Assembly (NCBI RefSeq): GCF_902459465.1
Contig: NC_047063.1
Span: forward strand, 20,487,685 to 20,551,684
DNA from: Asterias rubens
Lineage: Eukaryota > Echinodermata > Asteroidea > Forcipulatida > Asteriidae
Length of the DNA stretch: 64,000 bases
Direction: 5' to 3'
Part shown: positions 12,269 to 25,690 of the stretch, one piece after another
Layout of the letters: every line of letters begins with the position of its first letter
Position numbering within the stretch: position 1 is the stretch's first letter
The notes under the pieces: model-generated
The model's database searches: none
What the model was told of the DNA's origin: nothing
The model's input: only the letters and a program-made list of their open reading frames with translations
Position numbers and translations under genes: made by a program

Positions 12269-15200
12269 TTATTTTTCATTGTATTTCGAATGTCTGTGCA
12301 ATGTTTTTAATTCTTTCACAAAAGTCGGCATGATGAACACAGTGCCAATCACAATCTGAAGAATAAAAACATAAGAGTAACAATGATATGTTTTTACTCA
12401 ATATTATTGTAGGCCTTCAATTTGAGGTAATCGTGAGTGCATCTTGGTAATCAAATAAGCACAAGGGAAATTGATTTGGTAACTTTTTAATTTTTAATTA
12501 TTTGGGGTCGGTAATTAAAAATGTTTAGGGGTACAAATTACCTACCCCAAACCATTTAACATCATTACCCAGTCAGTTTTACTTGTGCCCATCCGCAAAA
12601 GTAAAAAACAAACGTCGCCCACAAAATAAAAGTACTAAAATAGTAACACTTATTAATAATAAACTGATTGTACTGGGAGGGAAGATAACTGAGCATCTTA
12701 CTTTTTAAGTCGTTAATAAGGACAAGTCAACATGGCAAAAATTAAGGAAAAGTCGTTATATTCCATAAGACAAATCGACATGGTAAGAATCAAAGGGACA
12801 GGTAATTAGTTGTTCCAAGTGGACATGGAAATATTTAAATGAAAAAATGGTTAACTCTTAGAGCTGCGTAAATTAGTTTGTTCTAATGTGACATTAGTTT
12901 TACGACCAGTAAGTGTGGATGGACATGTTCATAGTACTATTTATTATACAAAATGTTATTTTTTTTTCAAGAAAAGACCTTTTCAAAAGAGACGATTTTT
13001 CCCCAACTCTTGTAGGTATCGCTTGCTTCTCATGAGGTGTTAATACATACTCGGCCAAGAAAAAGTTGTACTCTTTCTGAAACGACGTAGAAACAAAATA
13101 AAGAAGTAACGATATACTCACCATGACAACGAAGAAATAGAACACTGGGGGCCAGCCATACTTCATTTCCAAGACAGGAACGACAATCTAAGGGCGAGAC
13201 AAAATTTAACAATCATCTAATACAACAAAATAATTAAATAATGGCTTTGTGACACGGACCGTAGTCCAGGGACCACGTTCCAGGGACCAAGTTCCAGAAA
13301 CCAAGAAATGGGGATCAAGTCCGGTGCCAAGATCCAGAAACCAAATCCAGGGTTCAAGATCCAAGGACCAAGATCCAGGGACTAAGATCCAGGGACCAAG
13401 ATCCAGGGACCAAGATCCAGGAATCAAGATCAAGGGACTAATGTCAGGGCCCAAGATTCAGGGACCAAATGATATCCAGCGGGTCCAGTGACCTAGGAAC
13501 CGCAGGACCAAGTCCAGGGACCGAGATTCAGTGACCAATATCCACTAATAGATGATAGTTCATAGTAATTATACGGCCACACGCCTTACCTGTCCGAGTG
13601 CAGCACCCATGGTGCCTGTTCCATCGATGATACCAGTCACCGTTGCAAGAGCCTCTTTACTACCTCGGATGACGTCTTGTTGACCCAGGTCAGCTGACAC
13701 TACTGAACTGACCACGTGGGATGCCCCATTCACAAATATCCCCACTATCGTTAGGATAATTGCGTTCAGTAGCAAATCATTGGGACAAACTGTGGAAGGT
13801 CAGAATCAAAATTGAAATGTCATTAAGTGCGACATTCAAGAGCAAATAAATTAAAAATTTATTTTAGGATATCTGAACGTTTTACACAACACACAGATTC
13901 TGAGCGGGGCCCAATTTCATGGCTCTGCTTACCGCCGAATTCCGCGCTTACGATCACGATTCCCCGCTTACGTGCAAGCGCCGAATTTCTGCGCTAGCCT
14001 TGTAAGCCTAGAATGCCTATAGTTAGTAACGGGGAGTACGCACGCGCTGAAGCCCAAATTCGCCGCTAACCCGTGAAATACGCTTGCCGTAAGCACAGAA
14101 TTCCCTGCTTCCGTAAGCGCCGATTAAGCAGAGCCATGAAATTGGGCCCAGATCTCATCATTTTTCAAGCAATATCTTAAGAAGGTGTTTATTTGCTTAC
14201 AACTGTATCCGAAGACCAAACTGTACGATAGGACCATCATGACGACAACCACGGGTGAGCGGACACCCAGACAATCAGAAATGACACCACCTAGTATTCC
14301 ACCTGAGAGACGACCGGGGGGGGGGGAGTAAAAAATATAAACAAATGTAAAAATAAAAAAGATTACAAGAAAAAGCAAATACAATTAAATGAGTTTACTC
14401 AACATAACATTATACAAAATCATTAAATAAATAATTACTTTAGTAGATGTATTAATAAGAAATTAAATTACGAAAGAATAAAAAAGGACTAAACAACCAA
14501 AATAATTTGATTATAAAAATAAAAATTAAGCAAAATAACAATTAAATTTCACCCATTATTTTGTACAACCAGCCCCAAGATCTTCTTCTTACATCTCATA
14601 AATTAACTTGTAGGTTTTGCATAATATTTCGTTTTAACTGAATAATATTTAGGATTTGCGACTCCATCAGGACGAAGTCTGCTTGAAAGCTAGTTCCCTG
14701 CCAAAACACGCACACACTACCAAAAGTAAACTTTAAAATAAACATAAAATAAGTTCGTATTTATGTATTACACCCATCCAATTAATTATTTTATTTTATT
14801 TTTATAAACAAGTTTCCAATAAACAAAATAACCTAAAAATAATGATATCGTGTGTTATTGATAACTCTTGAGGATTTGATAATTAAAGTACTACTAATCG
14901 ATTATCGATAATCGTACCAATAAGACCTCCGATGTCGTAGAACATTGACATTTGATCCGCTTCAACCTCTGACCATAAAAAGTTATCGCTCAAGTAGTAA
15001 GGGAGCCAGAAGAAAAAGGCGTAGTTTACCATTTTTAGGCAAGCATAGCTCAACGCAAACTAGAACAGTAAAAGTAAAAGTAAAAGACAAACTTCGTTAA
15101 GTTATATAAAGATACAAAATATTTGCCATTGTACTTCTTCTCTCTTTATAGACAACCCTATCGGGAAAAAACAGCAATAGCCCTTCTCACTTGGAACGCT

Positions 15201-18200
15201 GTACCCCTGACAGGAGCCTTTGCATTTGGACTTGGTTTTCAAGCGTCCCTTTCTGATTGCGTGTGTTTCCCCCTTAGTTGGGGTTGTCCTCCCACATCTA
15301 TAGCAGCTGAACATTTCGTGTTTCATCCGGTTATTGGCGCTAAATAAGCCGTTGGTTGTGTAATCTTATAATTAATAAACAAATACGATAAATTAATGGT
15401 TGTAGTTTTAAGGCACTGTACACCTTTGGTAATTTATTGATAAATTTGAATAGCAACGTTTGTGGTAGCAAGCGCAACGGAAAGCTGTGTATAGTACCGG
15501 TATACGAAATTGTGAGAAACGACTCCCTCAAAGTAACGTAGATGTTTAGAAAAAGGTAGCTTCACACTAAAAATATGCACCTGAACGCACACAAATTATG
15601 TGCAACACGGGTGTTTTTTCTTGCATTATTTTCTTGCTACTTCGACGACCAATGGAGCCCAAAACTTTCACAGTTGTTATTTATGCATATGTGAGGAAAC
15701 ACCAAGTGATAATACCGGTTATATTGGCAACAATTACCAAAGGTGTCCAGGGGTCGATTTCACATAGAGTTAGGAATAGTCATAAAACTTAGGAGAAGTC
15801 CTTGGATATAATATTCATAACTTAAGGCTAGTGATATTACATAAGTTTTGACGAGTAACTCGTCTCAACTCGAGATAAGACTAGTCTTAACTCTTTGTGA
15901 AAGATCCACCCCTGGAAATCTGAGTTTTGTTTTACTCACAGCTGCCACACCAGGTAACAAGAGTGCCTGTGTAAAGCTGATGGCTTGAGGTCTTTTAGTT
16001 TTTGGAAGAATTGGTGACGTGTCATCTTCATCTGCAGAAATATCTCCATCTATGGAAGAGAAGTGAGAAGTTGTCAAACCAAAGACCATAAGCCCCCCAT
16101 TTTTTTTTATGGCGGACACATTACTACGACACACTATAGGTTTGGGTACATTCGTCTGTGTACACCAAAATCACAAGGTGTACTCCTATAGTGTATATAT
16201 ATTTAAATATATTTTTTATTTTATTTTTTATTTTTTTACTGGTGTTTGGGGGCGGGGTGGGGTGCATATCTTGCTCCAACATGCTGTAAATAATTCGATA
16301 CCAATAGGGCATGCATGAAATTATCTTAAATGTCGTATTAAAAATTCGGTATAAAAGACAATATATTCTTTTCGCCTTGATTTTTACCTAAATTTGGAGT
16401 TATAAAAGCTGTGATGCATGTTTTACCTTTCTTCAATGCGACTTGCACATCACTCTTGCCTTCCACTGTGTCAGAAAGACCTGCGTGTATAATAACACGG
16501 TATTTCATTGGGAAACGATAAATTCCAAAAGCAAGAACTGAGTTTACCAAGTTAAGGACCAGTTTGCAAATTTTGTTAATTCAGAGAAACTTGTCGCCGC
16601 TGTTTTTTTTGTCTGTGATGATGTTGTAGGTTTGTTGTTGTTGTTGTTGCTGTTGTTGTGGTTGTTGTTGTTGTTGCTGTTGTTGTGGTTGTTGTTGTTG
16701 TTGATGTTGTCGTTGTCGTTGTTGTTGCGGTGTAATTTTTGTCGTCGTCGTCGTCGTCGTCGTCGTCGTGTTGTTGTTGTTGCTGTTGTTGTTGCTGCTG
16801 CCGTTGCCGTTGCCGTTGCCGTAGTCGTCGTCGTCACCGTCGCCGTCGCCGCCGCGGTCGCAGCCGCCACCGCCGTCGTCGCCGTCGTCGTCGTCGTCGT
16901 TGTTGTTGTCGGTGTTGTATGAACTTAACAATAAGTAAGCTTTCATACTAAGATTAGACTATGAGTTTCCGTTATGGTATAGGTTGTCTTTAGAGATAAA
17001 GCTATACTTGTAGAAACCCTTACCTACATCGCTGGGTGACGGAATGAGGAAAATTAATATCACAATACCACCAATGAAGAGAATGCTGGCCGTCGTTAGA
17101 AACGCAAACTGCGGAAACACGAAGAAAATACATCGGAAGTTATCGTATATTTGTTTCTAATTCTGTGTAGATCACGCCATAAATAATTGTCTACCAGAAT
17201 CAATGACCTTTTAAAGGCAGTGGATACTATTGGGTATTGTCAAAGACCATGTCTTCTCACTTGCTGTACCTCAACATATGCATAAAATGACAAACCTGTG
17301 AAAACTTGAATGCAATTGGTCATCAAAGTTGCGAGATAATAATGGAAAAAAAACACACCCTTGTCACACGAAGTTGTGTGCTTTCATAATGCTTGATTTC
17401 GAGACCTCAAATTCTAAACTTGAGGTCTCGAAATCAAATTCTTGGAAAGTTATTTCTTTCTCGAAAACTACAATGTACTTCACTTCAGAGAGAGACGTTT
17501 CTCACAATGTTTCATAATCATCAGCTCCACATTGCTTGTTACCAAGTAAGTTTGTATGCTAATAATTGTTTTTAGTAATTATCAGTAGTGTCCATTGCCT
17601 TTAAATTGCATTCTCAGTGCATTGTTCAGAAATGTTCTATTGTGTTTAAAATCATAACCATAATTTTGTATAAAAAAAAAAACCCCAGCTAAAACGAGTT
17701 TTGAGAAGTCCCACTTTACAAAATGTTACCAAGCATATCACCGAATAGGAATGACCAAGCGAATAATGCCAAAACGAAAACCCAGACCAAGTAAGTTTTG
17801 TTTAGTGATATTTCAAAGAATTTAGTCAACTGAGTTTTTGAAGAGTGAGTTTGCCGAGTTAGATTTGTCAGTTAGATCTGTCAAGTTTGCCGAGAGAGTT
17901 TTATCGAGTGAGTATTGTCGAGGAAGTTTTGTTGAGCTAGTTATAAATATGCTGAGATTAGCTGAGACCATTAGTCGACCTATGACTGCATGAGTTTACC
18001 TGATATCCTTGGTTTAACACCAGTGCAGCAAGAACAGACCCCAAAATGTTTCCAACAGATTGGCAAGATGTCCATAAGCCGAATACTAGTCCTCTATAAT
18101 AATTGTATAACAAAACAATGAATCAATAATTGAAATACTCAAATTGGCCCTTCTAAAGTTCACGCACGAGTACAAGCACTATTGGTTGGCAAACGCCATA

Positions 18201-20401
18201 GAGAGTTGACGTCATTGATCTCCATTTCACTGACAAATTAATGGTATCAATGTTATCACGCCATCATTGGTCATCAAAATGGCGCGACGTACGTTCAATC
18301 ACCCAAAAGTGTTATGAAGCATGCGCGAGTTGCAACTTACATATTTCACGGAAAGATGTATATAACCTTTAAGGCCTGTTCATGGCAACATATATTACCA
18401 GGCAAATCCGTTCTCGGAAATGTGCTCATGCTCAGAACTACAAATAGAATTATTAACTTAACTGTCTGCTGCCACCTAGCGTACCAAAGTCTGCCATATT
18501 GTCCGCCATGATGGAAAATCACGCCAAACCAAAAAGCAAACGGCTATGCATTATACGTTAGATACTAACTCAAATTTTACCTTCAATCGAATTAACTCAT
18601 TCATGTAATAATGTAAATCTGTATTTTAATTCAGTCTCTGGACTGCGACAAGCAGATGTTTTTACAATAAACCAGTAATAATAATAAACTCGAACCTATT
18701 TATAATTGGGAATAAAACGAGGCTGAACCGGATTAAACTTACAAAGGAAACTGACCATCTCGCAAAACCGGGTTACTCTTTTATGCAAAAAAAAAGAAGA
18801 GAGTTGGCGGTTGGGGACCATAAGTGTGTGTAGATTCATGTGCACTTAACAATAAAACAGACGTAGGCCCTTTTCGAAACCACGGCTTGGCTTTGGATTC
18901 GGCTTCAGACTCTGTCCTTTCGTCTGAAGCAATGAGAACGCACGCAAAGCACGCGCAAATTAGTTGTCGTAACAGCTGCCAAGCTATCCTGATGAGCCGA
19001 ATCTGGAGCCGAAGCCTTCTTTCGAAAAGGGCCACAGACACCAACAAAACGATTGATAATGAGAGTGAATAATATACAAATTGGACAATCCGTATATCAT
19101 ATTAGCCATCTGGTGAACTTCACATCCACGGCTATCTTTCGTTCCATTTAATTATCGTTCGTGTAGAGTGCATTTGTCTAGTTTGTCTGCCACTCTTTTC
19201 ATACAACTATTTGCCACCAATATTGTTCATAAAACTACAACAAGTTAACAAATATATTTGTATTTTTGTGGTGTGAACTGTTTTCAATATCGCGGTAACG
19301 CAAACGAGTAATCACTCACTTTCCAGTTTCGTTGAAAATATTTTTTTTCCCTGGTGACCTTTAAAATGAACGCTTGTATCAACAAGATGCATTGATCGCT
19401 CTCTGTTTCGCCAAAACGGCCCGAGAATGACTTCGAATTCAGATTGAATGACTTTGAATTTGGGGAAACAAGACGATTAAAATATGTACATGAAAACACA
19501 AAAAAATAAAAACGGGGGAAGCCGCATAACTTGTTGTGTTTCTACAAGGTGCAAAAGTGGCTAAGCACAACAACATGGTGCTAACCAGAACAAGGCTACC
19601 AGTCAAAATGCCATGTCATTTTACGCAGTTTGTGACTGGTATCCTGCTCATTTCTGCTATGCAGAATAAATGTTTAAGCGCTTTTCCTGCTCAAGCAGCT
19701 CTATCATTCTATGATATTGGGCACAGGCTGCCTTGACCTTTACCAAAAAGAGCGACATCTTGAATTTATTCCCCATCCATATAAATTCAATCACAACGAG
19801 GGTGGTAGGACCAAAATAGTCAGGTCACTTATTTTGTATTGTGAATTTGCGAATGTCCAGCATGCTGTTTGATTCTGGGAATAAAGTATGACCAAAATGG
19901 TGGTTGCATGGTAAAGCGCGGTCTGTTACCTGGACTCCGTGAACCAGTTTCCCATGACGGCGATCAGTGCGGGCCAGCCGGTGCCTTGCAGGAGCCCGTT
20001 CAGAATCCAGAAAATAATGTAATACGCTTTGTTGTATAAACTTATCCACTCACTAAGAGAACCAAACATGAAAATCTGACGAGAGAAATAATATAAGAAG
20101 AAAAAAAAACATAAGAAAGGTTAGCAAAAATTACAGTAACCTTATCAAACTATATAAAATACAACATAATAAAAAATAATAAAAAATGCTCGTCGATGCA
20201 AACGTTACAAAGCAAACAATATAAAATAACGGACAAGTGAAAAAAGATGCAACAAAACAATGGGGGAAAAAATCAACACAAACACTAATGTTTTATAAGT
20301 TCTTCCAAACACGTGAAGATACATTAGAGAATATCATAATTATTCAGGGCATTCGACTTGGTTCTTCGAATAGTAAATTCATTTTACATCCTTGTTGTCG
20401 C

Positions 20402-20434
<33 letters not shown>

Positions 20435-23400
20435 GGTTGTTGTTGTTGTTGTTGTTGCTGCTGCTGCTGTTTGTCTTCGTCGTTGTTGTTAATGATTCGC
20501 TGTTGGTATTGTTGTCCTAGACTTGTTTGTCGTCATCGTTGTTGTTGTTGTTGTTTTCGTTGTTGTTGTTGTTGTTGTTTTTGTTTTCGTTGTTGTTGTT
20601 TGTCTGAATGTGAGATTAAACTTACCGTGACAGCGGAGAGGCACATTCCGCCCCCTAGGACCTTTCTCAGGTCTAACCTGTGTAAGATAAGAAAAATGAA
20701 GACATGTTGTGTACTTATTATAAAGTCTTTGAACGAAAAAGGGTCATTTATGCGGGTATCGCCACCTGCAAACATGGAACTTTATATTCTGCAGAAGAAA
20801 AAAACATCTAGGAACGTTTTTTTTTCAGGTCGAACATGACATGACCTTGTACCTTGTAAGTGTTAATCTGATAAAAGTTTCCTAGTAGGGGGCCTTCAAA
20901 ATATATTCGACAAGCTAAATTCAAAATGCTTGTTTTTTTTCAAGTAACTATACAGAATTAGACTACACTCTTAAATTACTCTTAAATTAATTTGTGTTCA
21001 CCTCAGAGTGAGGAACATACATACTATTATATTTAAAGTTCTCTCAAAACTACCACCAACCAACCCCAACCCTCCCCATGTCTAAGACTGTATTTACCTA
21101 TCTCCGAGCATACCACTGATGAAAAGCCCGACCGCGTATGCGACCAGAAATACGGTATCCAAAACGCCAAAGAACACCTCCACTTCGTCGGCGCTTTCCA
21201 AGAATGGGTGGACATAACTCTGCATCTATTTGGACAACATATCATACATTAAGGCTGCACAAAAACGAAAGTGATGGTGTAGTCTTAAAATACTAACAAC
21301 ACTAATTTGCCACCAGAGTGAAAGAGAAACTACATTTAATTTATTATACACGAAATTGAAGCAGAACAGTTTCGATAATTCCAACTGCAACCAAGTTTTC
21401 CTTCCCGGAGATTAAGATCCCAAACAACTAATTTCCCCCAAAACGAATTTGTGTTCTCGGCCCTTAAGAAAAGGATATATCCCTTCCCTAAAAAAAAAAA
21501 AAAAAAAAAAAGGTGCCACGGTATATAAATTAAATAGAACATTTGAATAAAAAAAAACACAATTATCCAGCCGTTGGCTCAACAAAAAGAGAAGAGGTTT
21601 CCACACTTTAGATTTTACGGTGGAAATCTTTCAAAAACTGGTAGTAATAAATGACAAAAGATTATCATTGTCATAATTGCCCCCCCCCCCCATCACGACA
21701 CAAAATTAATAGTTATAATAAAAACAGTATAAAATCCTGGTTGAATGAAAATATTTTTTTTAGATGCCGAGAACTTTAGCAGGCCTTTTTCTTGGGTCCT
21801 GACTCAAACTCAATGAAGATGATATCACCAATACGACAATCAGAGAGAGTGTCCTTCGTCTTTCCTTAAAAACAACTGTATTGTGTCGCAGCTGCAGAAT
21901 ACGGTAAAATGCATTTGCCAGATGAGATATGACTCACAATAATGTAATAAAATCATCCCCCAATATTTCATTTTTATAAGCATGGGTGTTTAAAAAAAAA
22001 AAAAAAATTATAACGTGTATTCCTACCCGATCTTCATTGGTGAGTGCGGCAGCTGCCATAGTGCGGCAGCTGCCATGGAGCGGTAATCGATATGCAAATT
22101 TCATTGTATTCAGTTTGTATTGGTTATTAGTAAGGGATCAAATTGAACTGATTTTAAAATACCTTTGACAAAGCAAAATACAAACAAAAAAGGAAGGAAC
22201 AAAAAGAGAAAACAAAGTGAAAAATAATTGCTATTAAAAACGTATTTAATTTAAACACACATCGGTGTATGGGTAAAAACCAAAATTAATATTGTAAAAT
22301 ATTTGTCTTTGTCAATATCGCCCCCGAAAAAAAAAGAAAAAAAAAGGGGCGTGTGTTGGGAGGGGGGGGGTGTCAATTGTAAAAACACAATTAAGACAAA
22401 ACGGCACTTTTCCCACTAAAATCCTTCAGACTTTAGTACTTAATACCACACTCAACAAAGAAGTGAAGTTTTTTAAATAAAATTTTGTGAGATTTCAATT
22501 GAAGGACAAACACGAAAAGTGTATTTTGGTCTCCTCGAGTTATGTCCTATTATTTAGTTCAAAAAGTGTTCATCTAAAGTGTTTATTTCAATCGCTGCAA
22601 TCGAAATAACCAATAGGCCTAGGTAAATGGGGGCACGAAGAATCACAAAGTGGGGATAGGGGTCGGAAAATTAAAGTAGGTCACCAAACTTTGTCAGAGA
22701 CACTAAAATGTATCCTGATTCTGTTGGATCATGAATCACTCAATCACCAGAAAGATTTCTTCACGATTGATCTATCACCCCAAACAATGTTTGTTCTTTT
22801 CAACTTTTGTTTGTAGTTTCAAAGCAATAACTCGTAAAAATATAAAATAAAAATTTACTGCTTCAAATAATCGACAGCTGAGTTTAGATTAGACATAGAT
22901 TAGATTAGACAGTAATATTTATGTGGGATTTTGGAAGAAAATGTTACGGGCCAACCCCGAGTCTGTTTTACTATTATAGCTTCCGCTGGTACGTGACCGT
23001 TTAATAGGTACACAAAGTTAACTGGCTTTTTGAGATATTGGTGGACACTATTGTTGGAGTGCACTGTTTGGTTTGAGTTTACACAGACAAATTTACCAAA
23101 ACGCCACAGTGTGTCCACCATGATATCTGAAAATTGCCTATTATTCGATGAATTAAATATTCTAATACCTGTTTCTCGTTGTATCCTTCGGGTAGGGTTT
23201 CATTTTCAGCGAGAGGGGCCCAACTAAGACGAACTGACGTCTTCACATTACTGAACGTCTTACGGGCGGCATTATAAAAACAATATCTGTCGGTTTCAAA
23301 TCAATTAAATCATTTTAATAGGACTAGATGTTAGTTTTACATTTTATATAATTTTGTTTTTATTATTATTAATGGTTTATGTAAAAAAAAATGCAATACA

Positions 23401-24072
23401 GCGGATAAAAGCAGAGGTTTACAGTTTACTGAAAACAGTCATTTAAAATGTATTAAAATCAACTACAATATAAAAAATAAAATACAAATGAAAATATGAA
23501 GAAAAACATATAAACACACACAACAAGTTTATGACAGTATAATACACATACAAAACTCGGAATATTTTGATTATGTTAAAATTCATCCATTGCTCATGAT
23601 TCAAAGAGTCTGTCCACAAGACAACTTAAAATAATTTGTTTTTACCCTAAAACACATGTGTATAAAGCACTGATACTTCCAAGAATAGGCTGTGAAAATT
23701 GTTTCGTATTAATCAAGATGCAAATCGGGTAGGATTAAAAAATAATTCGCCTAAACATAGACTGTTCGTAACTTTTTCAAAAGTATGCAATGAATAAATT
23801 TAAAAAGTAGTAAAAGTATAAACTTTATATCAGTACAAATAATCGTGTGTTCCCTTTCTATTTCACTGTTCTTGGTAAATGCATCAAAACACAGTGCTCA
23901 TTCTGTTTCCTCTAAATTACATTATCTTATGTGCATTTACAAACTTCATCTCCGGTAATAAATTCTTCTCAATTATTTTCAAAAAATGTACTTACGATAA
24001 ATAAGTGAGGAAAAACGTAGCCACGTGATATTTGGTGTATGAACCACAACACGGTGTTCCCTGTGTCTTCAT
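12269..24072 (-). CDS. SLC37A3: SLC37A3 homologue (sugar phosphate exchanger 3-like, major facilitator superfamily), complete, 14 coding exons
   Basis: Exons in transcript order: 24072-23996, 23286-23169, 21225-21098, 20677-20626, 20075-19930, 18093-18000, 17108-17024, 16480-16427, 16049-15940, 15059-14918, 14302-14201, 13789-13590, 13187-13122, 12355-12269. Every junction has GT/AG and matching phase. The total is 1461 nt, giving 486 residues (human SLC37A3 is about 494). Family signatures include NAARKTFSNVK (about residues 31-41), LDTVFLVAYAVGLFISGMLG, GLLQGTGWPALIAVMGNWF, SVGNILGS, FALSYACLKMVNYAFFFWLP, and EALATVTGIIDGTGTMGAA. The EALATVTGI segment and the short cytosolic loop (exons 8-9) favour SLC37A3 over A1, A2 or A4. 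The family consists of ER and endolysosomal 12-helix carriers. Human SLC37A3 pairs with ATRAID in lysosomal release of bisphosphonates, and its natural substrate is unsettled. The start ATG at 24072 gives a short cytosolic leader ahead of helix 1. Confidence 0.95.
13259..13545. repeat. 14-bp minisatellite in an SLC37A3 intron
   Basis: The unit CCAGGGACCAAGAT repeats imperfectly about 20 times between exons 12 and 13. Because 14 is not a multiple of 3, the translated pattern repeats every 14 residues and both strands look open. This is an array artefact and not a protein. Confidence 0.85.
13907..14149. mobile_element. GGGCCC-ended miniature inverted-repeat element in an SLC37A3 intron
   Basis: The first 25 bases, starting GGGCCCAATTTCATGGCTCT, are perfectly repeated in reverse complement at the right end (14125-14149). 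The GC-rich interior (TTCCCCGCTTACGTGCAAGC) differs from copy 1 but is shared with 26564-26794, so there are at least two subfamilies. Confidence 0.85.
15406..15747 (+). mobile_element. TTAA-type MITE family A, degenerate copy with a second element at its end
   Basis: The terminal motifs GGCACTGTACACCTTTGGTAA and CAATTACCAAAGGTGTCC remain. The core is partly eroded. Its right end abuts the CCAGGGG element at 15747. Confidence 0.65.
15747..15915. mobile_element. CCAGGGG-ended MITE, copy 1
   Basis: The left end CCAGGGGTCGATTTCAC is paired with GTGAAAGATCCACCCCTGG at the right. AACTCGAGATAAGACTAGTC lies inside. The same family is at 36769-36940. It lies just inside the intron next to SLC37A3 exon 9, with its right end only 25 bases from the donor at 15939. 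Confidence 0.8.
16632..16912. repeat. Interrupted trinucleotide repeat (GTT/GTC/GCC) in an SLC37A3 intron
   Basis: About 280 bases consist of GTT-type triplets that grade through GTC into GTC/GCC triplets and back to GTT. All frames look open on both strands. The long Asn/Thr, Leu/Val and Ser/Cys open frames here are repeat artefacts. Confidence 0.9.
17211..17605 (-). mobile_element. TTAA-type MITE family A in an SLC37A3 intron
   Basis: Flanked by TTAA and TTTAAA. The ends are AGGCAGTGGATACTATTGGG and, inverted, AGGCAATGGACACTACTGA. The internal palindrome is intact (TTTCGAGACCTCAA and TTGAGGTCTCGAAA). Confidence 0.88.
18866..19033. mobile_element. GGCCCTTTTCGAA-ended inverted-repeat element
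   Basis: GGCCCTTTTCGAAACCACGG at the left is mirrored by TTCGAAAAGGGCC at the right, with imperfect inner pairing (GGCTTCAGACT, AGCCGAAGCC). It lies in the SLC37A3 intron between exons 5 and 6. Confidence 0.7.
20396..20602. repeat. (TTG)n microsatellite in an SLC37A3 intron
   Basis: TTG triplets with a few CTG and TTC interruptions lie 24 bases beyond the exon 4 donor. The Cys-rich open frame on plus is a repeat artefact. Confidence 0.9.
23020..23125. mobile_element. Short inverted-repeat element near SLC37A3 exon 2
   Basis: GAGATATTGGTGGACAC and GTGTCCACCATGATATC face each other about 60 bases apart. The element ends about 45 bases past the exon 2 donor, in intron 2. Confidence 0.55.
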
Positions 24073-25049
24073 GGTATTAAAACAAAGTACAGTTACATTC
24101 AAACAAAGTCCGGTCTCATTGCTGTTTTACAGAATGTATCCACAAAGTGTTCTTCCCGCTATCGTGTGCTTTTTCACATTCATGCATTAGAACCAATGTT
24201 TAACTAACGCAATGACCTTAGAATCTGGCCTTACACCGCCCGTGAACGTTCACGGCACACCTGTTGCACTATCTACAAAAGGTTTTTTATAATTTATTAA
24301 CCATTCGTATATTTATTTTGTCATTCTTTAGCCCAGAAAAATCAATAGTCACATAGACAGGAAACCACGTTAGTGGTTTGCATTCAAAAATTAGTCTGAT
24401 TGTTATACTTTTATAATGTGTAAAGGTGCAGAGGGTGATTCAGGGGGCGGATTGGGGCCGGATCGGGGGGGGGGGGGGCTAGAAGAGGAATTACAGGATT
24501 ACAGTCGATTCAGCTTTTTAGATTTCTAAATGAAAAGTATGTTTAACGTTGTTTTCCTCAAGTGTTTTATCTATAAGGAAGGTATACGTTTGGTAATTAC
24601 CAACAACAACTTTTAAATAAATAAAACGACAAAAACAATAAACGGGGACCAGAAACAGTTTGTTATTTTCTCATTAGTGAAAGTCGTTTATTTTTGTCCA
24701 TAGATTCAAACAGAAGAAATGTGAGAAGATCATTTTCAGTAAACGTTATTTTTGAAAATGATTTTTTTCCCGTCATAATAAAGACAGGTGTAGATATTAA
24801 AAAGGAAAAAAAAATCTTCAATGAACCCAACTTACAAAAATTAATTGATAGATTTTGTCACTTGATGTATACTATACTTATAAAACAAAAAATTAAATAA
24901 CGAAATTGTGTTGTCTCACAAGTTTTCCAAAGGTTACTGTAAAAAGTCCCTTTCCCTGTTATTTTCAAAACAATGCCCACTAGTAAGAATTGCCTGGGCC
25001 CCCCTATCCTTGATAATAAAGAGCATCCCACCCCAAGCCTCACAGATAT

Positions 25050-25294
25050 GGGCCCGGTTTCATAGAGCTGCTAAGCACACAAATTTGCTTAGCATGAAAT
25101 TTTTGTCTTGATTAAAACAGGATTACCAACCAATATTTCCACATGACTTTCAGGATAAGCAAACAACAGCTGAACACCAGTAACAAGAAATGTGCAACAA
25201 ATGGGAATTTGGTTGTTAATCCTGTTTTTATCAAGGAAGACATTTCATGATCTGCAAATTGTTGTGCTTAGCAGGTTTATGAAATTGTGCCTTT
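25050..25294. mobile_element. GGGCCC-ended miniature inverted-repeat element
   Basis: Same subfamily as 2374-2610: GAGCTGCTAAGCACA, CAACAGCTGAACACCAGTAA and TCCTGTTTTTATCAAGGAAG. The terminal GGGCCCGGTTTCATAG is paired with a decayed right end. Confidence 0.8.
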
Positions 25295-25520
25295 GGCTGT
25301 AACTGTATATAACAATACATGAAAGACCTAGAGTAGAAGGCTTGGGTCTCCCCTTGATGTAGCAGGCAAAGCTCTCAAATCTTTTGGGTGTTACATTTCA
25401 TTTGTTCTAATTGATGAAGTAGTTTATCTTATATAACGGAGGAGTTGGTACTCCACATCCACACAAATATAGGACATGGGTCTCCCCTTGGTCTACAGGA
25501 TGAAGCCCTTTAAACCTCCT

Positions 25521-25690
25521 GGGCCAAATTTCTTAGAGCTGCTTAAGCACAAAAAGTAGCTAAGCACACAACTATAATTATGCTTACCAGAATAAAGTAA
25601 CCAGCCAAACTACCATGTCACAAGTACAATTTGAAACTGGAATCTTGGTAAGCAACGTTTTCTGCTTTAGCAGCTTATGAAATTGGGCCC
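25521..25690. mobile_element. GGGCCC-family fragment, third subfamily
   Basis: The left end GGGCCAAATTTCTTAGAGCT and right end GCAGCTTATGAAATTGGGCCC are inverted. The interior AGCCAAACTACCATGTCAC recurs near 19590 (AGTCAAAATGCCATGTCA) and 30215 (AAAAAACTACCATGTCAC). Confidence 0.7.

Noticed and set aside
16544-16951. Asn/Thr-rich, Leu/Val-rich and Ser/Arg-rich frames
   Set aside because: Products of the trinucleotide tract inside an SLC37A3 intron.
17711-17790. Minus-strand hydrophobic frame reading VWVFVLALFAWSFLFGDML between SLC37A3 exons 6 and 7
   Set aside because: It has no acceptor before it. Exon 6 joins exon 7 directly in phase and matches the SLC37A3 family without it.
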